The position numbers and the translations under genes were made by a program. 64,000 bases of DNA from CALOFP01 sp942492635 (GTDB lineage Bacteria > UBP6 > UBA1177 > CALOFP01): contig CALOFP010000001.1 in the NCBI GenBank assembly GCA_942492635.1, positions 248,001-312,000 of the forward strand, read 5' to 3'. The notes under the pieces were generated by a model. The model was not told the origin of the DNA. It saw only the letters and a program-made list of their open reading frames with translations, and made no database searches. Each line of letters opens with the position of its first letter. The first letter of the stretch is position 1. Shown in pieces: positions 43,699 through 54,900 of the stretch.

Positions 43699-45819
43699 AT
43701 GAAAAAATTTCTACTGCTTCTTGTAGTTTTGCTGGCTATTCTCCCAGCCTGCGATTCGAGTAAAAAGAGTGACAAGGGGAGCGCAACTGTCGACGCAGAT
43801 CAGATTTCAACAACCGACCAGGATTCAAAGGCTACAGACGAAGACGAAGACAAGGACAAACCAGACGGTAACGAAACCGGAAAAGACGCCGATACGGATA
43901 AGAACGATGCAGATGTGGACAACGGAAACACAAACCCGGATCCCTGTATTCCCAACCCATGCGACACCGAGGAGAACAAAAAAACACACAGAATCGAGTG
44001 CAATCTTGATGATAAAGCCGAAAACGGGTACGTGTGCGACTGCGATAAACTCAGTAACTATCACGAAGACAACGGTCTCTGTTGCACAGAACATGCATCC
44101 AACAAGAACGGCGAATGTGTTTGTGAACAATACTACACAATGAAGGACGGACGATGCGTTCTTGATGAGAAAAATCCATGCAACCCCAATCCATGCGATA
44201 CTCCAGAGAACCAGAAACTTCATCTTACCGACTGCAAGCTGGACAGCAGCGTTGAAAAAGGTTTCGTATGCGAGTGCAGCTACAATGGCGGATACCATGA
44301 GGACAACGGAATATGCTGTCCAGGCAACTCCACCAACGTGAACGGCACATGCGAATGCAAAGAGGGTTACACAAAGGATCCTGAAGGAGACAAGTGTCTC
44401 ATCAACTGCGGTCAGCTTTCAAACGAAGCGCTTACCGGTTACTGCGAAGATGGAAAATTCTGCCAGCAGGGTGTCTGCATCGACAACGCATGCAAGGATG
44501 TAACATGTCCAGAAAAATCAACTTGTTCCACAAAAAACAACGAAGCATTCTGCAGGTGTGAAGATGGACTTCATATGTCCAACAATCTCTGCTGTCACGA
44601 AAACAGTTCCAACACAAACGGTACATGCGTATGTGATGAGGGATACGAGGAAGTCGACGGAAAGTGCAAGATAAAAGAGACAAATCCATGTAAAGAAGAT
44701 CAGAATCCGTGTAAGGAATACGGTAAAAACGTCTGCACACCAGACAGCTCACCTGAAGGTTACAGATGCTCATGTAACGCGGGGTACGAGGAAAATGAGG
44801 GCAAATGCAAAGAAATTTTGGCAGAAAATTGTCCGGATGGATTTCAGTGTCTCAACAGTGTTTGCGTTAATTTAGACACCAGCAAAGAAACATGCATAAC
44901 GGACAGTGACTGCCGGGAGTTCGGAGGAAATGCAATATGCATCAAAACAGCGGCCGGCGGTACATGCCAAGGATGTAATTCAGCTTCTGACTGCCCAGGA
45001 AATCATCAGTGTGTCGATGGTTATCAGACTTGTGCACTTATGTGCAGCGACGATAACGACTGTCCCTACGGCCGCTGTTCAACAAGAGGCTACTGTATAA
45101 AAACAAGGTGCTCCAGTGATGAAGACTGTTTCAATGGTACCCGATGCAACGGTAGCGGCTGGTGCGATAGAATCCCCTGCAGAGAAACTAAGTGCAGCGA
45201 GTTCAACCCCAACGGAACCTGCGAAAATGCTAATGAAACATGTCTCGGCGGAAAATGTGTCAGCAGTTGTAATCCTAACGTATGTGAAGAAATCGCCCTT
45301 AAAGAAGCCGCAGATGTAAATAACATCGACAAGAAAAACATCAACAAAACCGTCTGCGAGATAATTCAGGGAAAACCCCAGTGTCTCTGCGCAGAAGGAA
45401 CAGAGCTTGATGACGAAGGTAAATGTGTACCGAAGGTAGCTAAATGCCCCAGCGGTTTCACATGTGAAAACAAGCGTTGTGTTAATCGAAACGATATCAA
45501 TTTCATCTGTGCGGCAGATAGTGACTGCGTAAGCGGCACAAAATGTAACAATGCACTTCCAACAGGGATGTGTAATGGATGCACCACACTTGAAAGTTGC
45601 AACCACGGAACGACATGCGTGACTCTTAGTTCTACAAACCCGAACTACAACAACTGTATGGCAGGCTGCCAGGACGACAGTGACTGTCACCAGGGTATGA
45701 AATGCAAAGCAGGTATGATGAAATGTACAAAAAGGGAGTGCTCATCCCCTACAGACTGTGGTGTAGGACTCACATGTACTGAAAACGGTCGCTGTGAAAG
45801 ACAGCATTGCGGAGAGTAG
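43699..45819 (+). CDS. Cys-rich EGF-like lipoprotein
   Basis: A 706-residue lipoprotein of unknown function. Signal MKKFLLLLVVLLAILPAC; GGAGG precedes ATG 43699. Asp/Thr/Lys linker about 20-80. The body has several EGF-like units of the form NPC.PNPCDT.EN...., C.L......GY.C.C, each followed by CC......N.NG.C.C..GY, repeated about three times (about 82-330), then a region of shorter Cys units with D-C, C..G.....C (about 375-500) and again near the C-terminus (about 575-706). More than 80 cysteines imply heavy disulfide bonding and export to an oxidising surface. The next lipoprotein gene starts six bases after its stop. Confidence 0.8.
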   Translation: MKKFLLLLVVLLAILPACDSSKKSDKGSATVDADQISTTDQDSKATDEDEDKDKPDGNETGKDADTDKNDADVDNGNTNPDPCIPNPCDTEENKKTHRIECNLDDKAENGYVCDCDKLSNYHEDNGLCCTEHASNKNGECVCEQYYTMKDGRCVLDEKNPCNPNPCDTPENQKLHLTDCKLDSSVEKGFVCECSYNGGYHEDNGICCPGNSTNVNGTCECKEGYTKDPEGDKCLINCGQLSNEALTGYCEDGKFCQQGVCIDNACKDVTCPEKSTCSTKNNEAFCRCEDGLHMSNNLCCHENSSNTNGTCVCDEGYEEVDGKCKIKETNPCKEDQNPCKEYGKNVCTPDSSPEGYRCSCNAGYEENEGKCKEILAENCPDGFQCLNSVCVNLDTSKETCITDSDCREFGGNAICIKTAAGGTCQGCNSASDCPGNHQCVDGYQTCALMCSDDNDCPYGRCSTRGYCIKTRCSSDEDCFNGTRCNGSGWCDRIPCRETKCSEFNPNGTCENANETCLGGKCVSSCNPNVCEEIALKEAADVNNIDKKNINKTVCEIIQGKPQCLCAEGTELDDEGKCVPKVAKCPSGFTCENKRCVNRNDINFICAADSDCVSGTKCNNALPTGMCNGCTTLESCNHGTTCVTLSSTNPNYNNCMAGCQDDSDCHQGMKCKAGMMKCTKRECSSPTDCGVGLTCTENGRCERQHCGE

Positions 45820-45824
45820 TTTTT

Positions 45825-46544
45825 ATGAAAAAAAGATATTTTTACCTGACTTTTCTTTTTGCCCTGATTTTCTGCATTTCCTGCGGAGATGAATCGTCAT
45901 CTGACAATGCTCCTTTGAACGATGGTGATGAAACACAGCAGATTTCAGATTCCGATGCCGCTTCCCCAGATGGGGAGGCGGCCGATATTGAATCGGATAA
46001 GGAAACTCCTGACGACGATGGAAATTCGGATGACTCCGAGACAACCGGAGACGATACCGACTCCAATCCATCGCAAGACGATTCCGATCCAGCCCCCCAG
46101 AAGAACTATGATTCCATTGAGGGTGTCTGGAAAAAGGCAACCGACATAAACCTTGAAAAGAACGAATGCGGAAAATTCTACATTGCCGATATGGATTTCG
46201 GATTCAACCATATCGAACTTACGGAACCGGAGAAACTTCTCTACATCAACTGCAAGGATGACAAGTGCGAAGAGAAGGATTTCCAGAAGTTCTATCTGCC
46301 CTACGACAGCGAGTCGATGACTGCACACACCCACGTTGAAGATCCCGTCTCAACCGGAAGGGAGTGCACGATTGATTTCGTAAAAGATCTTAAAATAATC
46401 TTCTCCTCCTTTTCCAAGGCAAAGTTCGAGTGGACCTGGAACCTCACCTACACAGGCGCCGGATGCGAAGAGGTGAAGGACAAGGATATGGTCGAAGGCG
46501 ACAAATGTGCTGTAAAAGCATCTGTTGAACTTGTGAGACCTTGA
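45825..46544 (+). CDS. Small lipoprotein, unknown function
   Basis: A 239-residue lipoprotein. ATG 45825 is preceded by GGAG ten bases upstream, within the end of the previous gene; lipobox CISC. Residues about 20-95 are an Asp/Ser/Glu-rich linker. The folded part (about 98-239; SIEGVWKKATDINLEKNECG, then strands with LLYINCKDDKCEEKDFQKFY and FSKAKFEWTWNLTYTG) is beta-rich with six cysteines and could be a lipocalin-like barrel, but I recognise no family. Co-transcribed with the 706-residue lipoprotein. Confidence 0.78.
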   Translation: MKKRYFYLTFLFALIFCISCGDESSSDNAPLNDGDETQQISDSDAASPDGEAADIESDKETPDDDGNSDDSETTGDDTDSNPSQDDSDPAPQKNYDSIEGVWKKATDINLEKNECGKFYIADMDFGFNHIELTEPEKLLYINCKDDKCEEKDFQKFYLPYDSESMTAHTHVEDPVSTGRECTIDFVKDLKIIFSSFSKAKFEWTWNLTYTGAGCEEVKDKDMVEGDKCAVKASVELVRP

Positions 46545-47301
46545 GAAAAACCTAATTTTCAATAATCCGATAATTCACATCTAATCCCCTGAGATTTTAT
46601 GGCAGGTGGCATATCAGACAACTCGCACCGGCCCCCATTTCTAGAGCTATGTATTTATTGGTTTTTTATAAAATTAAACTTTTCAGAAAGAGAAACAGCG
46701 GATCAATTTGTCCCGATTAAACCTATTTCGTATAGAGCGACGGAATCATTTATCAGTATATTTTCATTCCAGTCAATTCACCGGATAAGCGAGCTCCGAA
46801 ATTGTTATGTGGCTTCTCTTCATCACGGAATTTGCCGAGATATTTTTATTCCTTTTTCTCAACCCACCTGATTGAATAAGGTAATCATTTCTTGACATTC
46901 GTCACTCATCCGCTGTTCAAGAAAAAAAATTTGTTCGTGTCCGTTCGCGTTGTTCGAGGCTGAAAAAGATTTTTCCGTGAACTTTCCTATTATGCTTGGT
47001 TGAGATTATGGGAATATTGTGCCCCCCGACTCCCAATCCCGGTTCCTTTCGTGGCAGGTGCTCCTTTTAGGAATCAAGCACATAACCTGCAAACTTCATC
47101 TATCGGGTTTTATTGATGTTTACCAATTCTCCCGAGAAAAGGTGTGCCATTCGGAACACCTTTCAATATAAACAAAAAAGAGCTTATCAAGCTGTTTTAT
47201 CTGATGAATCCCATCGCTCACCTCCATGGCAAGCTATTTGCTTCATAGAGAGGCAGCTATTGCGAAATGGTATATGGACTATCAACTTTGGAGGAAATTT
47301 T
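46545..47301. other. Intergenic region and leader of the 1394-residue lipoprotein gene
   Basis: About 750 bases without a credible gene (the frame 46599-46871 has no ribosome site and no resemblance to a protein). From about 47025 it matches the leader at 43385-43698, including GGCAAG-N3-TTTGCTTCATAGAG at 47228-47250. Confidence 0.55.
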
Positions 47302-50300
47302 ATGAAGAGATGCACATTGCTTCTGGTTGCTCTTCTGGCGGTTCTCCCTGCTTGTGATTCCGGTGACAGCGGAAAGAGCGAAAAAAAACCGACAGCCGTA
47401 ACCGACAGCGACGTTATTGAAACAAATGACGATCAAGGTTCCGCTCAAACCGACAAAGAGAAAGAGACTGACAATGACGAGGATCTGGACAAAGATCCTT
47501 GTGATCCGAATCCTTGCAAGGAAGAAAATCGTGGTGAGTGTAAGGTAGAAGAGGACAAAGCCGTCTGCCTATGTGACAGCGGTTTCCACCTTGAAGGCGA
47601 CAAGTGTGTCTCGGACACAAAAAAAGCAAACTGTAAGGACAAAGCTCCGGAGAACGGTGAGTCCGAGGTTATAGAAACAGACATAACCTGGGACGGAGAA
47701 AAGTGGAGCGAGCCTGGTGATTGCGAATGGGATTGCAAGGACGGTTTCCACTCCGAAGATGATGAAACATGTATCGCAAATACAAAAAAGGAAGATTGTA
47801 AAAAAGTTGCTCCGGCAAATGCGACTGACACCGTTGAGAAGGTTGATGTTACATGGGATGAGGCAAAGAAAGAGTGGAACGCTCCGACCGACTGTGCATG
47901 GGAATGTGACAACACTTTTCATAAAGATGCAAATAACGAGTGTGTATCGAACACAAAAAAGGAAGACTGTAAAAAAGTTGCTCCTGCCAACGCCACAGAC
48001 ACCGTTGTTCAGGTTGATGTAGCATGGGATGAGACAAATAAAGAGTGGAACGAGCCTGCCGACTGTGCATGGAGCTGCAACGATACTTTCCACACAGAGG
48101 ACAACGCCACATGTATAGCAAACTCAAAGAAGGTGGACTGCAAAAAAGTTGCTCCCGCCAACGCAACTGACACTGTTGTGAAGGTTGACGTAACATGGGA
48201 CGGCATAAAATGGACAGATCCTGCGGAGTGTGCATGGAGCTGTAACGACACTTTTCATACAGAGGACGCCGCAACATGCGTGGCCGACAATAAGCAGGTT
48301 GATTGTGCAGACAAGGCACCGACAAACGCCGATGCAGATATCAAAAAGGTTGAGATCACATGGAATAAGAGTGAGAAAAAGTGGAACGATCCCGCCGAGT
48401 GTGACTGGAACTGCAAAGCAGATTTCCATACTGAGGACAATGTAACATGTATTTCAAACACAAAACAGATCGCCTGTGCCGACAAGGCACCCGAAAATGC
48501 AACGGCAATCCCTGGAAATGTCGATGTAACTTGGAATGAAACAGAGAAAAAGTGGAACATTCCTGCCGACTGTGCATGGAACTGTGATGCTACTTTCCAT
48601 ACCGAAGACAGCGCAACATGTATTTCAGACACTAAACAGGTTGACTGTCTACCAAACAACGTTCCAGCCAACGCTTCAGCGACTGTTGCAAAGGTCGACG
48701 TTACGTGGGACGGTACAAAGTGGAGTGATCCTGCAGTTTGCGCCTGGACCTGCGATTCGACCTTCCACACAGAGGACAATGCAACATGTGTTTCCAATAC
48801 AAAGCAGGTGGCCTGTACACAGGACGGAGAGATCGCCAACGGTGTATGGGTAGATGCAGATGTTGAAATCACATGGGACACCTTTTCCAAGAAGTGGACT
48901 GATCCGGCTCTCTGCGCAATCAATTGCGACAGCGGTTTCTACAAAAAGGGAACCGAATGTAGAGAGACTTTAGTAATTTTCAATGAGATCAGGCAGCTTA
49001 CAAGAACAGCCGATGAGAAGGCAATAGAACTTCTGGTTGTAAAGGGTCCGATTGACCTCAGGGGCTGGGGGATGAGAACCAAAAAGGCCGCTTACGGTTA
49101 CGGCAGCAGTGGTACCCTTGTTTTCAACGATGTTCCCGAACTTGCAGCTGTTCCCGCCGGTACAGTGATAGTAATCCGTAACACAACTGATGAAAACTTT
49201 GTGGAGGACGGAGACTATTCGGACGGTAAGATGGAGTTCAGAAAATCTCCCAGCTACGGTACACCGTCGAAATTCACAACCGACAGTACTTTCAATATCG
49301 ATACAGATGGAAGAATTTACATTCTCTTCAGCGGAGATATAAATAACGACGACTACGCTGTAGATGGTGTCAACTGTGCATACACAAGCTCAACCAAGGA
49401 TTATGGACTTGAAATTCCTCTGTTCGGAAAAAGGAATGTCTACTTCTCAAACGGTTCAGACTACAACAACGACGACCTTGAAAACTGGACGGAGTACCTT
49501 CTCACTGATGACGGAGTACTTGGTGGAATTAATCCGAATCAGGTAAAACCCAACTCTGTTCCGGTTGCAAATCCTGGAAGTTACATCAATGTAAATGTCG
49601 GAGACACACTCCAGCTTGATGGATCAGGCAGCAGTGATCTCGATCAGGACGATACACTCACCTACAACTGGGCACTTACTTCAAAACCGGCTGCATCCAC
49701 GGCAACAATTGAAAATCCGACCACAGTCAATCCTACAATCGAACCGGATGTTGAGGGTGATTACGTTATCTCACTCACTGTAAACGACGGAAAATGCGAC
49801 AGCGAAATAGTTCAGGTTACCATTACTGCCCGTCCAACCGGAACAAACAGGGCTCCGATTGCAAATGCAGGTAATGAAGTTACAGGAAAACCGGGAGACG
49901 CTATTGCACTTGACGGATCCGCCTCAACGGATGGCGACAACGATTCACTTACCTACTCATGGACGGTAAACGTTAAACCTGAAGGTGCCGTGGTTACCTT
50001 CTCCGATCCAGCAACAGCAACGCCTACCGCAACAGTAGACAAAGGCGGCGTTTACGAACTTCAGCTTGTCGTAAACGACGGAACGGAAGACAGTGCCCCT
50101 GCTACAGTTAAGCTTACGGCATCAGAAGAGTGCGTTGCCGACAGCTGCAACGGCCACGGGACATGTTCTATCGTCGATTTCAAGATCAGCTGTGCTTGTG
50201 AAAATGCCGAAGGAGACTTCTGTGAAACATGCGCGGAAGGTTACACAGAAAATTCCGAAGGAAAATGTGTTCTTGCCGGCAACACATGTGCCATGGTAAA

Positions 50301-51486
50301 GGAGACTATTACACAAAGCGGTCAGTACGAGGGAAGCACAAAAATAATGGAGAACAGTTATCAGGGTAACTACTCCAAGGATATCTTCTACAAACTCGTA
50401 CTGGATAAGAAATACTTTGTGAATATCGAAGTTAAAACAGACAGCTCCGACTACTACAGGCTCACAGATTCATATCTCTACCTCGACAGAGAGTGCGGGA
50501 ATACCGAAACCAGAATTGATAGCAACGACAATATCGACTGGGATAACAAGCTCAGTAAGATAGGTGTGGAGCTTGAAGCAGGAGAGTACTACATCGTAGT
50601 TGAAGGAAAATACTCCTACAGCACAAATAAACTGACTGAAGGCAACTTCACTCTTGATGTTCAGTTTGTTGAAAATCCCTGTGAACCGGTTAACCCCTGT
50701 ACCGATCCGAACAGAACAAGCTGCTCCGATGCAAATGGTGATGGAATTGCCGAGTGCGGATGTGACGCAGGATTTCACCTTGAAGAAGACACCTGTCTTC
50801 CCAACACCAAAACAGTGAGTTGTGATGACTCCTCAACACCGGAAAATGCTACAGCTTCGGTTATTGATGTGGAGTCAACATGGAACGAAACCGACGGTGC
50901 ATGGAATGCAATTCCTGTTTGTGAATGGAGCTGTGACACCGGTTTCACAAAGGTTGGAGATGTATGCGAAGCGGAAACTGTATGCAACACCCCTTCAAAT
51001 CCATGTACAGATGCGAATAAGACGGTCTGTACAGTAACGGCAGACAGCTACAGCTGCGGCTGCGATAATGGGTATGAAGACGACGGAAGCGGCACCTGTA
51101 TCCCAAGCAGCTATTTTGCCAACACGATAGAGGAAACCGTTGCCGTCAAAGCCATCACAGAATCGGGAATATTCGAAGGAGACACCTCCGTAGACGGTTT
51201 GGAAAATAACTATGTTAAAAGCACTAACGGCAAAGGAAAGGATGTTGTTTACAAAGTGATTCTGGAAGAGCAGAAAAATGTAACGATAACTCTGTCCGGA
51301 CCAAAAGACATACTGCTCTGGTACGGTCCCGACGCAGAATCTCTGTACAAAATCGATGCCAAGAGTGCAGGCAAAGGAGAAACTACAAGCTTGTCAAACT
51401 ACGGTCCGGGGACCTTTTACATCGTTGTTGACGGATGGGGAGAAAACGACAACGGTCCCTACACCCTTAACGTGGAAATCAACTGA
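47302..51486 (+). CDS. Giant modular lipoprotein with eight W/C repeats, PKD and PPC-like domains
   Basis: A 1394-residue lipoprotein. ATG 47302 follows TTGGAGG; the frame is open 63 codons upstream, but that is the leader shared with another gene. Order: signal and lipobox (ILPAC-like AVLPAC), Asp/Glu linker, one EGF-like unit, eight tandem W/C modules (about 107-553; unit about 55 residues, typified by VDVTWDGTKWSDPAVCAWTC), a lamin-tail-like beta domain (about 555-745), two PKD domains (about 752-845 and 852-940; DGSGSSDLDQDDTLTYNW), an EGF-like unit, a PPC-like domain (about 993-1120), a ninth W/C module, an EGF unit, and a terminal PPC-like domain (TFYIVVDGWGENDNGPY). No catalytic domain. 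Likely a surface binding or adhesion fibre. Confidence 0.85.
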   Translation: MKRCTLLLVALLAVLPACDSGDSGKSEKKPTAVTDSDVIETNDDQGSAQTDKEKETDNDEDLDKDPCDPNPCKEENRGECKVEEDKAVCLCDSGFHLEGDKCVSDTKKANCKDKAPENGESEVIETDITWDGEKWSEPGDCEWDCKDGFHSEDDETCIANTKKEDCKKVAPANATDTVEKVDVTWDEAKKEWNAPTDCAWECDNTFHKDANNECVSNTKKEDCKKVAPANATDTVVQVDVAWDETNKEWNEPADCAWSCNDTFHTEDNATCIANSKKVDCKKVAPANATDTVVKVDVTWDGIKWTDPAECAWSCNDTFHTEDAATCVADNKQVDCADKAPTNADADIKKVEITWNKSEKKWNDPAECDWNCKADFHTEDNVTCISNTKQIACADKAPENATAIPGNVDVTWNETEKKWNIPADCAWNCDATFHTEDSATCISDTKQVDCLPNNVPANASATVAKVDVTWDGTKWSDPAVCAWTCDSTFHTEDNATCVSNTKQVACTQDGEIANGVWVDADVEITWDTFSKKWTDPALCAINCDSGFYKKGTECRETLVIFNEIRQLTRTADEKAIELLVVKGPIDLRGWGMRTKKAAYGYGSSGTLVFNDVPELAAVPAGTVIVIRNTTDENFVEDGDYSDGKMEFRKSPSYGTPSKFTTDSTFNIDTDGRIYILFSGDINNDDYAVDGVNCAYTSSTKDYGLEIPLFGKRNVYFSNGSDYNNDDLENWTEYLLTDDGVLGGINPNQVKPNSVPVANPGSYINVNVGDTLQLDGSGSSDLDQDDTLTYNWALTSKPAASTATIENPTTVNPTIEPDVEGDYVISLTVNDGKCDSEIVQVTITARPTGTNRAPIANAGNEVTGKPGDAIALDGSASTDGDNDSLTYSWTVNVKPEGAVVTFSDPATATPTATVDKGGVYELQLVVNDGTEDSAPATVKLTASEECVADSCNGHGTCSIVDFKISCACENAEGDFCETCAEGYTENSEGKCVLAGNTCAMVKETITQSGQYEGSTKIMENSYQGNYSKDIFYKLVLDKKYFVNIEVKTDSSDYYRLTDSYLYLDRECGNTETRIDSNDNIDWDNKLSKIGVELEAGEYYIVVEGKYSYSTNKLTEGNFTLDVQFVENPCEPVNPCTDPNRTSCSDANGDGIAECGCDAGFHLEEDTCLPNTKTVSCDDSSTPENATASVIDVESTWNETDGAWNAIPVCEWSCDTGFTKVGDVCEAETVCNTPSNPCTDANKTVCTVTADSYSCGCDNGYEDDGSGTCIPSSYFANTIEETVAVKAITESGIFEGDTSVDGLENNYVKSTNGKGKDVVYKVILEEQKNVTITLSGPKDILLWYGPDAESLYKIDAKSAGKGETTSLSNYGPGTFYIVVDGWGENDNGPYTLNVEIN

Positions 51487-51944
51487 TTTTATAAGGTTTG
51501 CTTAACCAGCATACCGCTAAGTTCCCTCCCACGACCCACGACTGACGCCTGGGCAGGCTACTCCCATTTCCTGCCCGGGCATCTTTAGTCACAGTTTCAT
51601 GTTTTGAAACATTTTCAAAATCACATCTCAATCATTTCCCTTGATATAAGGCTTTGAAATAGCTGGATTTAAACAATTGTTGTAAAAATATCTTATTTTC
51701 TATAAAATAAATCGTGGATTTCCTTCTTTTGCGGGGTGGTTTGATTTAAACAGAAAGAGAAAGTCATTTTGTGCTTTTCCACCTGTTTTTTCAAACACAT
51801 AATAGATATTTCGAACTATTGTAATCTTCCGTAAAATGAAGCGCTATCCTAAGCTGATCGAGTTTTCGACGTTGATGTAAAGTTCATCATTCGTTAAAAA
51901 CTCGGCATTGACATTAAAATCACTTTTGTTTTTGGGGATTTAAT
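51487..51944. other. Intergenic region upstream of the sensor kinase, 458 bases
   Basis: Holds the hairpin at 51547-51580 and a possible distant promoter (TTGTTG, 18 bases, TATAAA ending near 51710). Otherwise AT-rich with no gene. Confidence 0.5.
51547..51580 (+). terminator. Hairpin downstream of the giant lipoprotein gene
   Basis: GCCTGGGCAGG / CCTGCCCGGGC form an 11-bp stem with one G-T pair and a 12-base loop, followed by ATCTTTAG. It lies 60 bases past the stop. The T-tract is weak. Confidence 0.5.
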
Positions 51945-54900
51945 TTGATTTTCAGAATTATTCCGTCTCTGGCGATACTCTTTTTCACCTTCACTCTCTC
52001 TGCTCTTGACGCTACAAAATCGGTTTCCCAATACACTGTCGACAGCTGGACGGAACGGGACGGACTTCCCGGGAACCAGATTGTCTCAACGGTTCAGGCG
52101 AGCGACGGCTACATCTGGATCGCCGAGGAACGAACCATCTTCAGTTTCGACGGTGAAAAGTTCCGCCTCTTCAACTCCAAAACAAATCCGGAAATGAAGA
52201 ATGTGGTCATCAAAGGCATTGTTCCCCACCACAGGGAGGGACTCTGGGTTGCTACCCACACGGGAATATTCAGATTTCACGGCGGAAAACTTGTAAAACA
52301 GCACTGGTTTTCTCACTACGACCATCTTCGGATAAAAAGTATAGAAACCGACAGGGATGGCAGGCTCTGGGTTGGAACGGCGCAGATGGGACTCTTCTCA
52401 TATATGCCGGGAGAATTTCAAAACTATACCACTGAAAACGGGCTGCCGGACAACAACATACGAAAAATCGAAGCGGGAAGAGACGGCAGGCTCTGGTTCA
52501 CAACTACTGGAAATAAGATCGGTTTTATCCTGGACCACAAGATCAGGCTTATTCCGTCTCCCCAAAGTACCGTCTCGAATATTTTTGAAGATAAAAAAGG
52601 CAGGCTCTGGATCGGCACGGAAAATCTTGGTGCATTTATCTACAACGGAACCGATCTCACCGCTGTCGATCAGGAAAAGGGGCTTCCCGGCCTATCTGTG
52701 GAGAGTTTCGGTGAAGACAGCGAGGAAAACATCTGGATCGGAACCGGCGGAGGTTTTCTGAGCAGATACGGTAAAGATAGAATCGACAGCTCGGAACCCC
52801 TGGGAGGAAGCAGCGCATTCATCTCCGATATCTTTGAGGATAGGGAGAAAAATCTGTGGGTCTCCATCTACGCCTACGGAATTCTTCGTTTCAAAAACGG
52901 AATAGGAAAGCTGTACGGAAAGGACAAGGGCCTCAACGGGGAAACGGTTTCGGTTCTTTACGAGTCAAAGAAGGGCGGAATTCTAGCGGGAACCCTGGGC
53001 GGCGGACTGAATATGTTCGAAAAAGGTGATGTCCGTAATATCGATCTATCGAAAAAAATACCTTTTCCGGCACGTTACGCTTCCATGACAGAGGACAGGT
53101 CAGGTGGACTCTGGTTCGGAATCGGTGGAACAGGCCTTGTACACAAGAGAGGGAAAATAGAAACCCTCTACACAAAAAAGGATCACCCCTGGCTCAACGA
53201 CGTCTTCTCAATAACGGAGGATTCCTCCGGAAAACTTTGGATCGGAACCGAAGAGGGCGTTCTTGTTTTCGAAAATAATTCTTTCATGCCCTTCGGTGTA
53301 GATTCCGGCGTAAACGGCCAGACGATCAGAGGTATTCACGAGGATCGGGACGGAAACATCTGGATACTGGGTAACAAGAGAGGTGTTTTCATTTTCCGAA
53401 AAGGTCACATAGAGAACATCACGACGAAAAACGGGCTGTCGGGAAACAACATTCTCGCAATTATGGAAGAGGGAGACGGAACCATCTGGATAACCACATG
53501 CGGTTTCGGTCTGACAAGATACAAAGATGGAAAACTACTAAAAATAACCGAGGAAAACGGACTTCCCGATAATCTCGTCTACAACATTCTGCGTGACGAC
53601 AACGGAGACTACTGGCTCAGCTTCAACAGCGGAATAGCAAGAATAAGAAAAGATGAAATGAGTCGCTTTCTGGAGGGAAAAACTGCCAGGCTTATGCACG
53701 AACTTTTCCGAAGCAGCGACGGCCTGGTTGAAGAAAACATGGTCGGAGGAACCCAGCACAATGCGATAAAAAGAAGTGACGGCGCACTGTTTTTTGCGAC
53801 AACCGGCGGTATTCTTGTTCTCGATCCCACCGATATTCCGGCGAACGATGTTGTCCCTCCCGTATATATCGAAAAAGTCGTAACCGGTATGGAAAACATG
53901 AGTTTTTTCAACTCATCCGACAATAAAATCACGCTCTCTCCCGGTGTTTCGAAGATGGAGATTCACTACACGGGAATCGGCCTCACCCAGCCGGGCAAAA
54001 TGCGTTTCATGTACCGTCTCGAGGGATTCGACAGGGAGTGGGTCGACGCCGGAGGAAGAAGGATCGCCTACTACACAAATGTTCCTCCCGGCGAATACGT
54101 TTTCAGGGTTAAGGCGGCGAATAACGACGGTATCTGGAATAAGGAAGGCGGAAAAATTTCAATAGAGATAAAACCTTTTCTCTACGAGACTCTACTTTTC
54201 AAACTTGCAATTATTGCCGCAATGATTTTACTAACGATTTTTCTCTTCTACCTCAAGATTCGTTCTGTAAAAAGAAGGGAGAGGGACATGATGCACGCCG
54301 ACAGGCTCACATCTCTGGGAATTCTTGTTTCCGGAGTCGCCCATGAAATAAACAATCCCAACAGCTACATAAAGCTCAACGGTCAGTTTCTTGAGGATCT
54401 GTGGCGGGATATCCGGCCCGTTCTCGACGACTACAGCAGCGAAAAGGGGGATTTTTCGGTTTCGGGAGCGTACTACACCGATCTGAAAGAGGATATCCCG
54501 GGAATAATCAGAGGAATCGGCGACGGTTCCGAAAGGATTACGAGCATCGTGGAAACGTTGAAGGGATTTTCCAGAAAGGATCAGGGTTCAAAGACAACGG
54601 ATGTGGAAATTAACGAGGTTGTCGAAAAAGCTCTCACGATTCTCGGAGCATTTATCAAAACATCCACAGACGCTTTCAATTTCCGGGCGGGAGAAGGAAT
54701 ACCGAAGATCAGGGGAAATATTCACCACCTGGAGCAGGTTGTCGTGAACCTCGTGACCAACGCCTGTCAGTCCCTCTCCTCAAAATCCGCTTCCGTGACG
54801 GTGTCCACCTCGTTCGATTCAACGTCGAAGGAGGTCCACCTCACCGTCAGCGACGAGGGATGCGGAGTGAGCAGAAAGGATCTCAAGTACATCTTCGACC

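Noticed and set aside
46599..46871. 90-codon plus-strand frame in the gap before the giant lipoprotein
   Set aside because: No ribosome site, no signal peptide or domain, and intergenic base composition.
47445..48923. Several antisense frames of 100-220 codons in the W/C repeat region
   Set aside because: Periodic shadows created by the tandem repeats; repetitive and without start signals.
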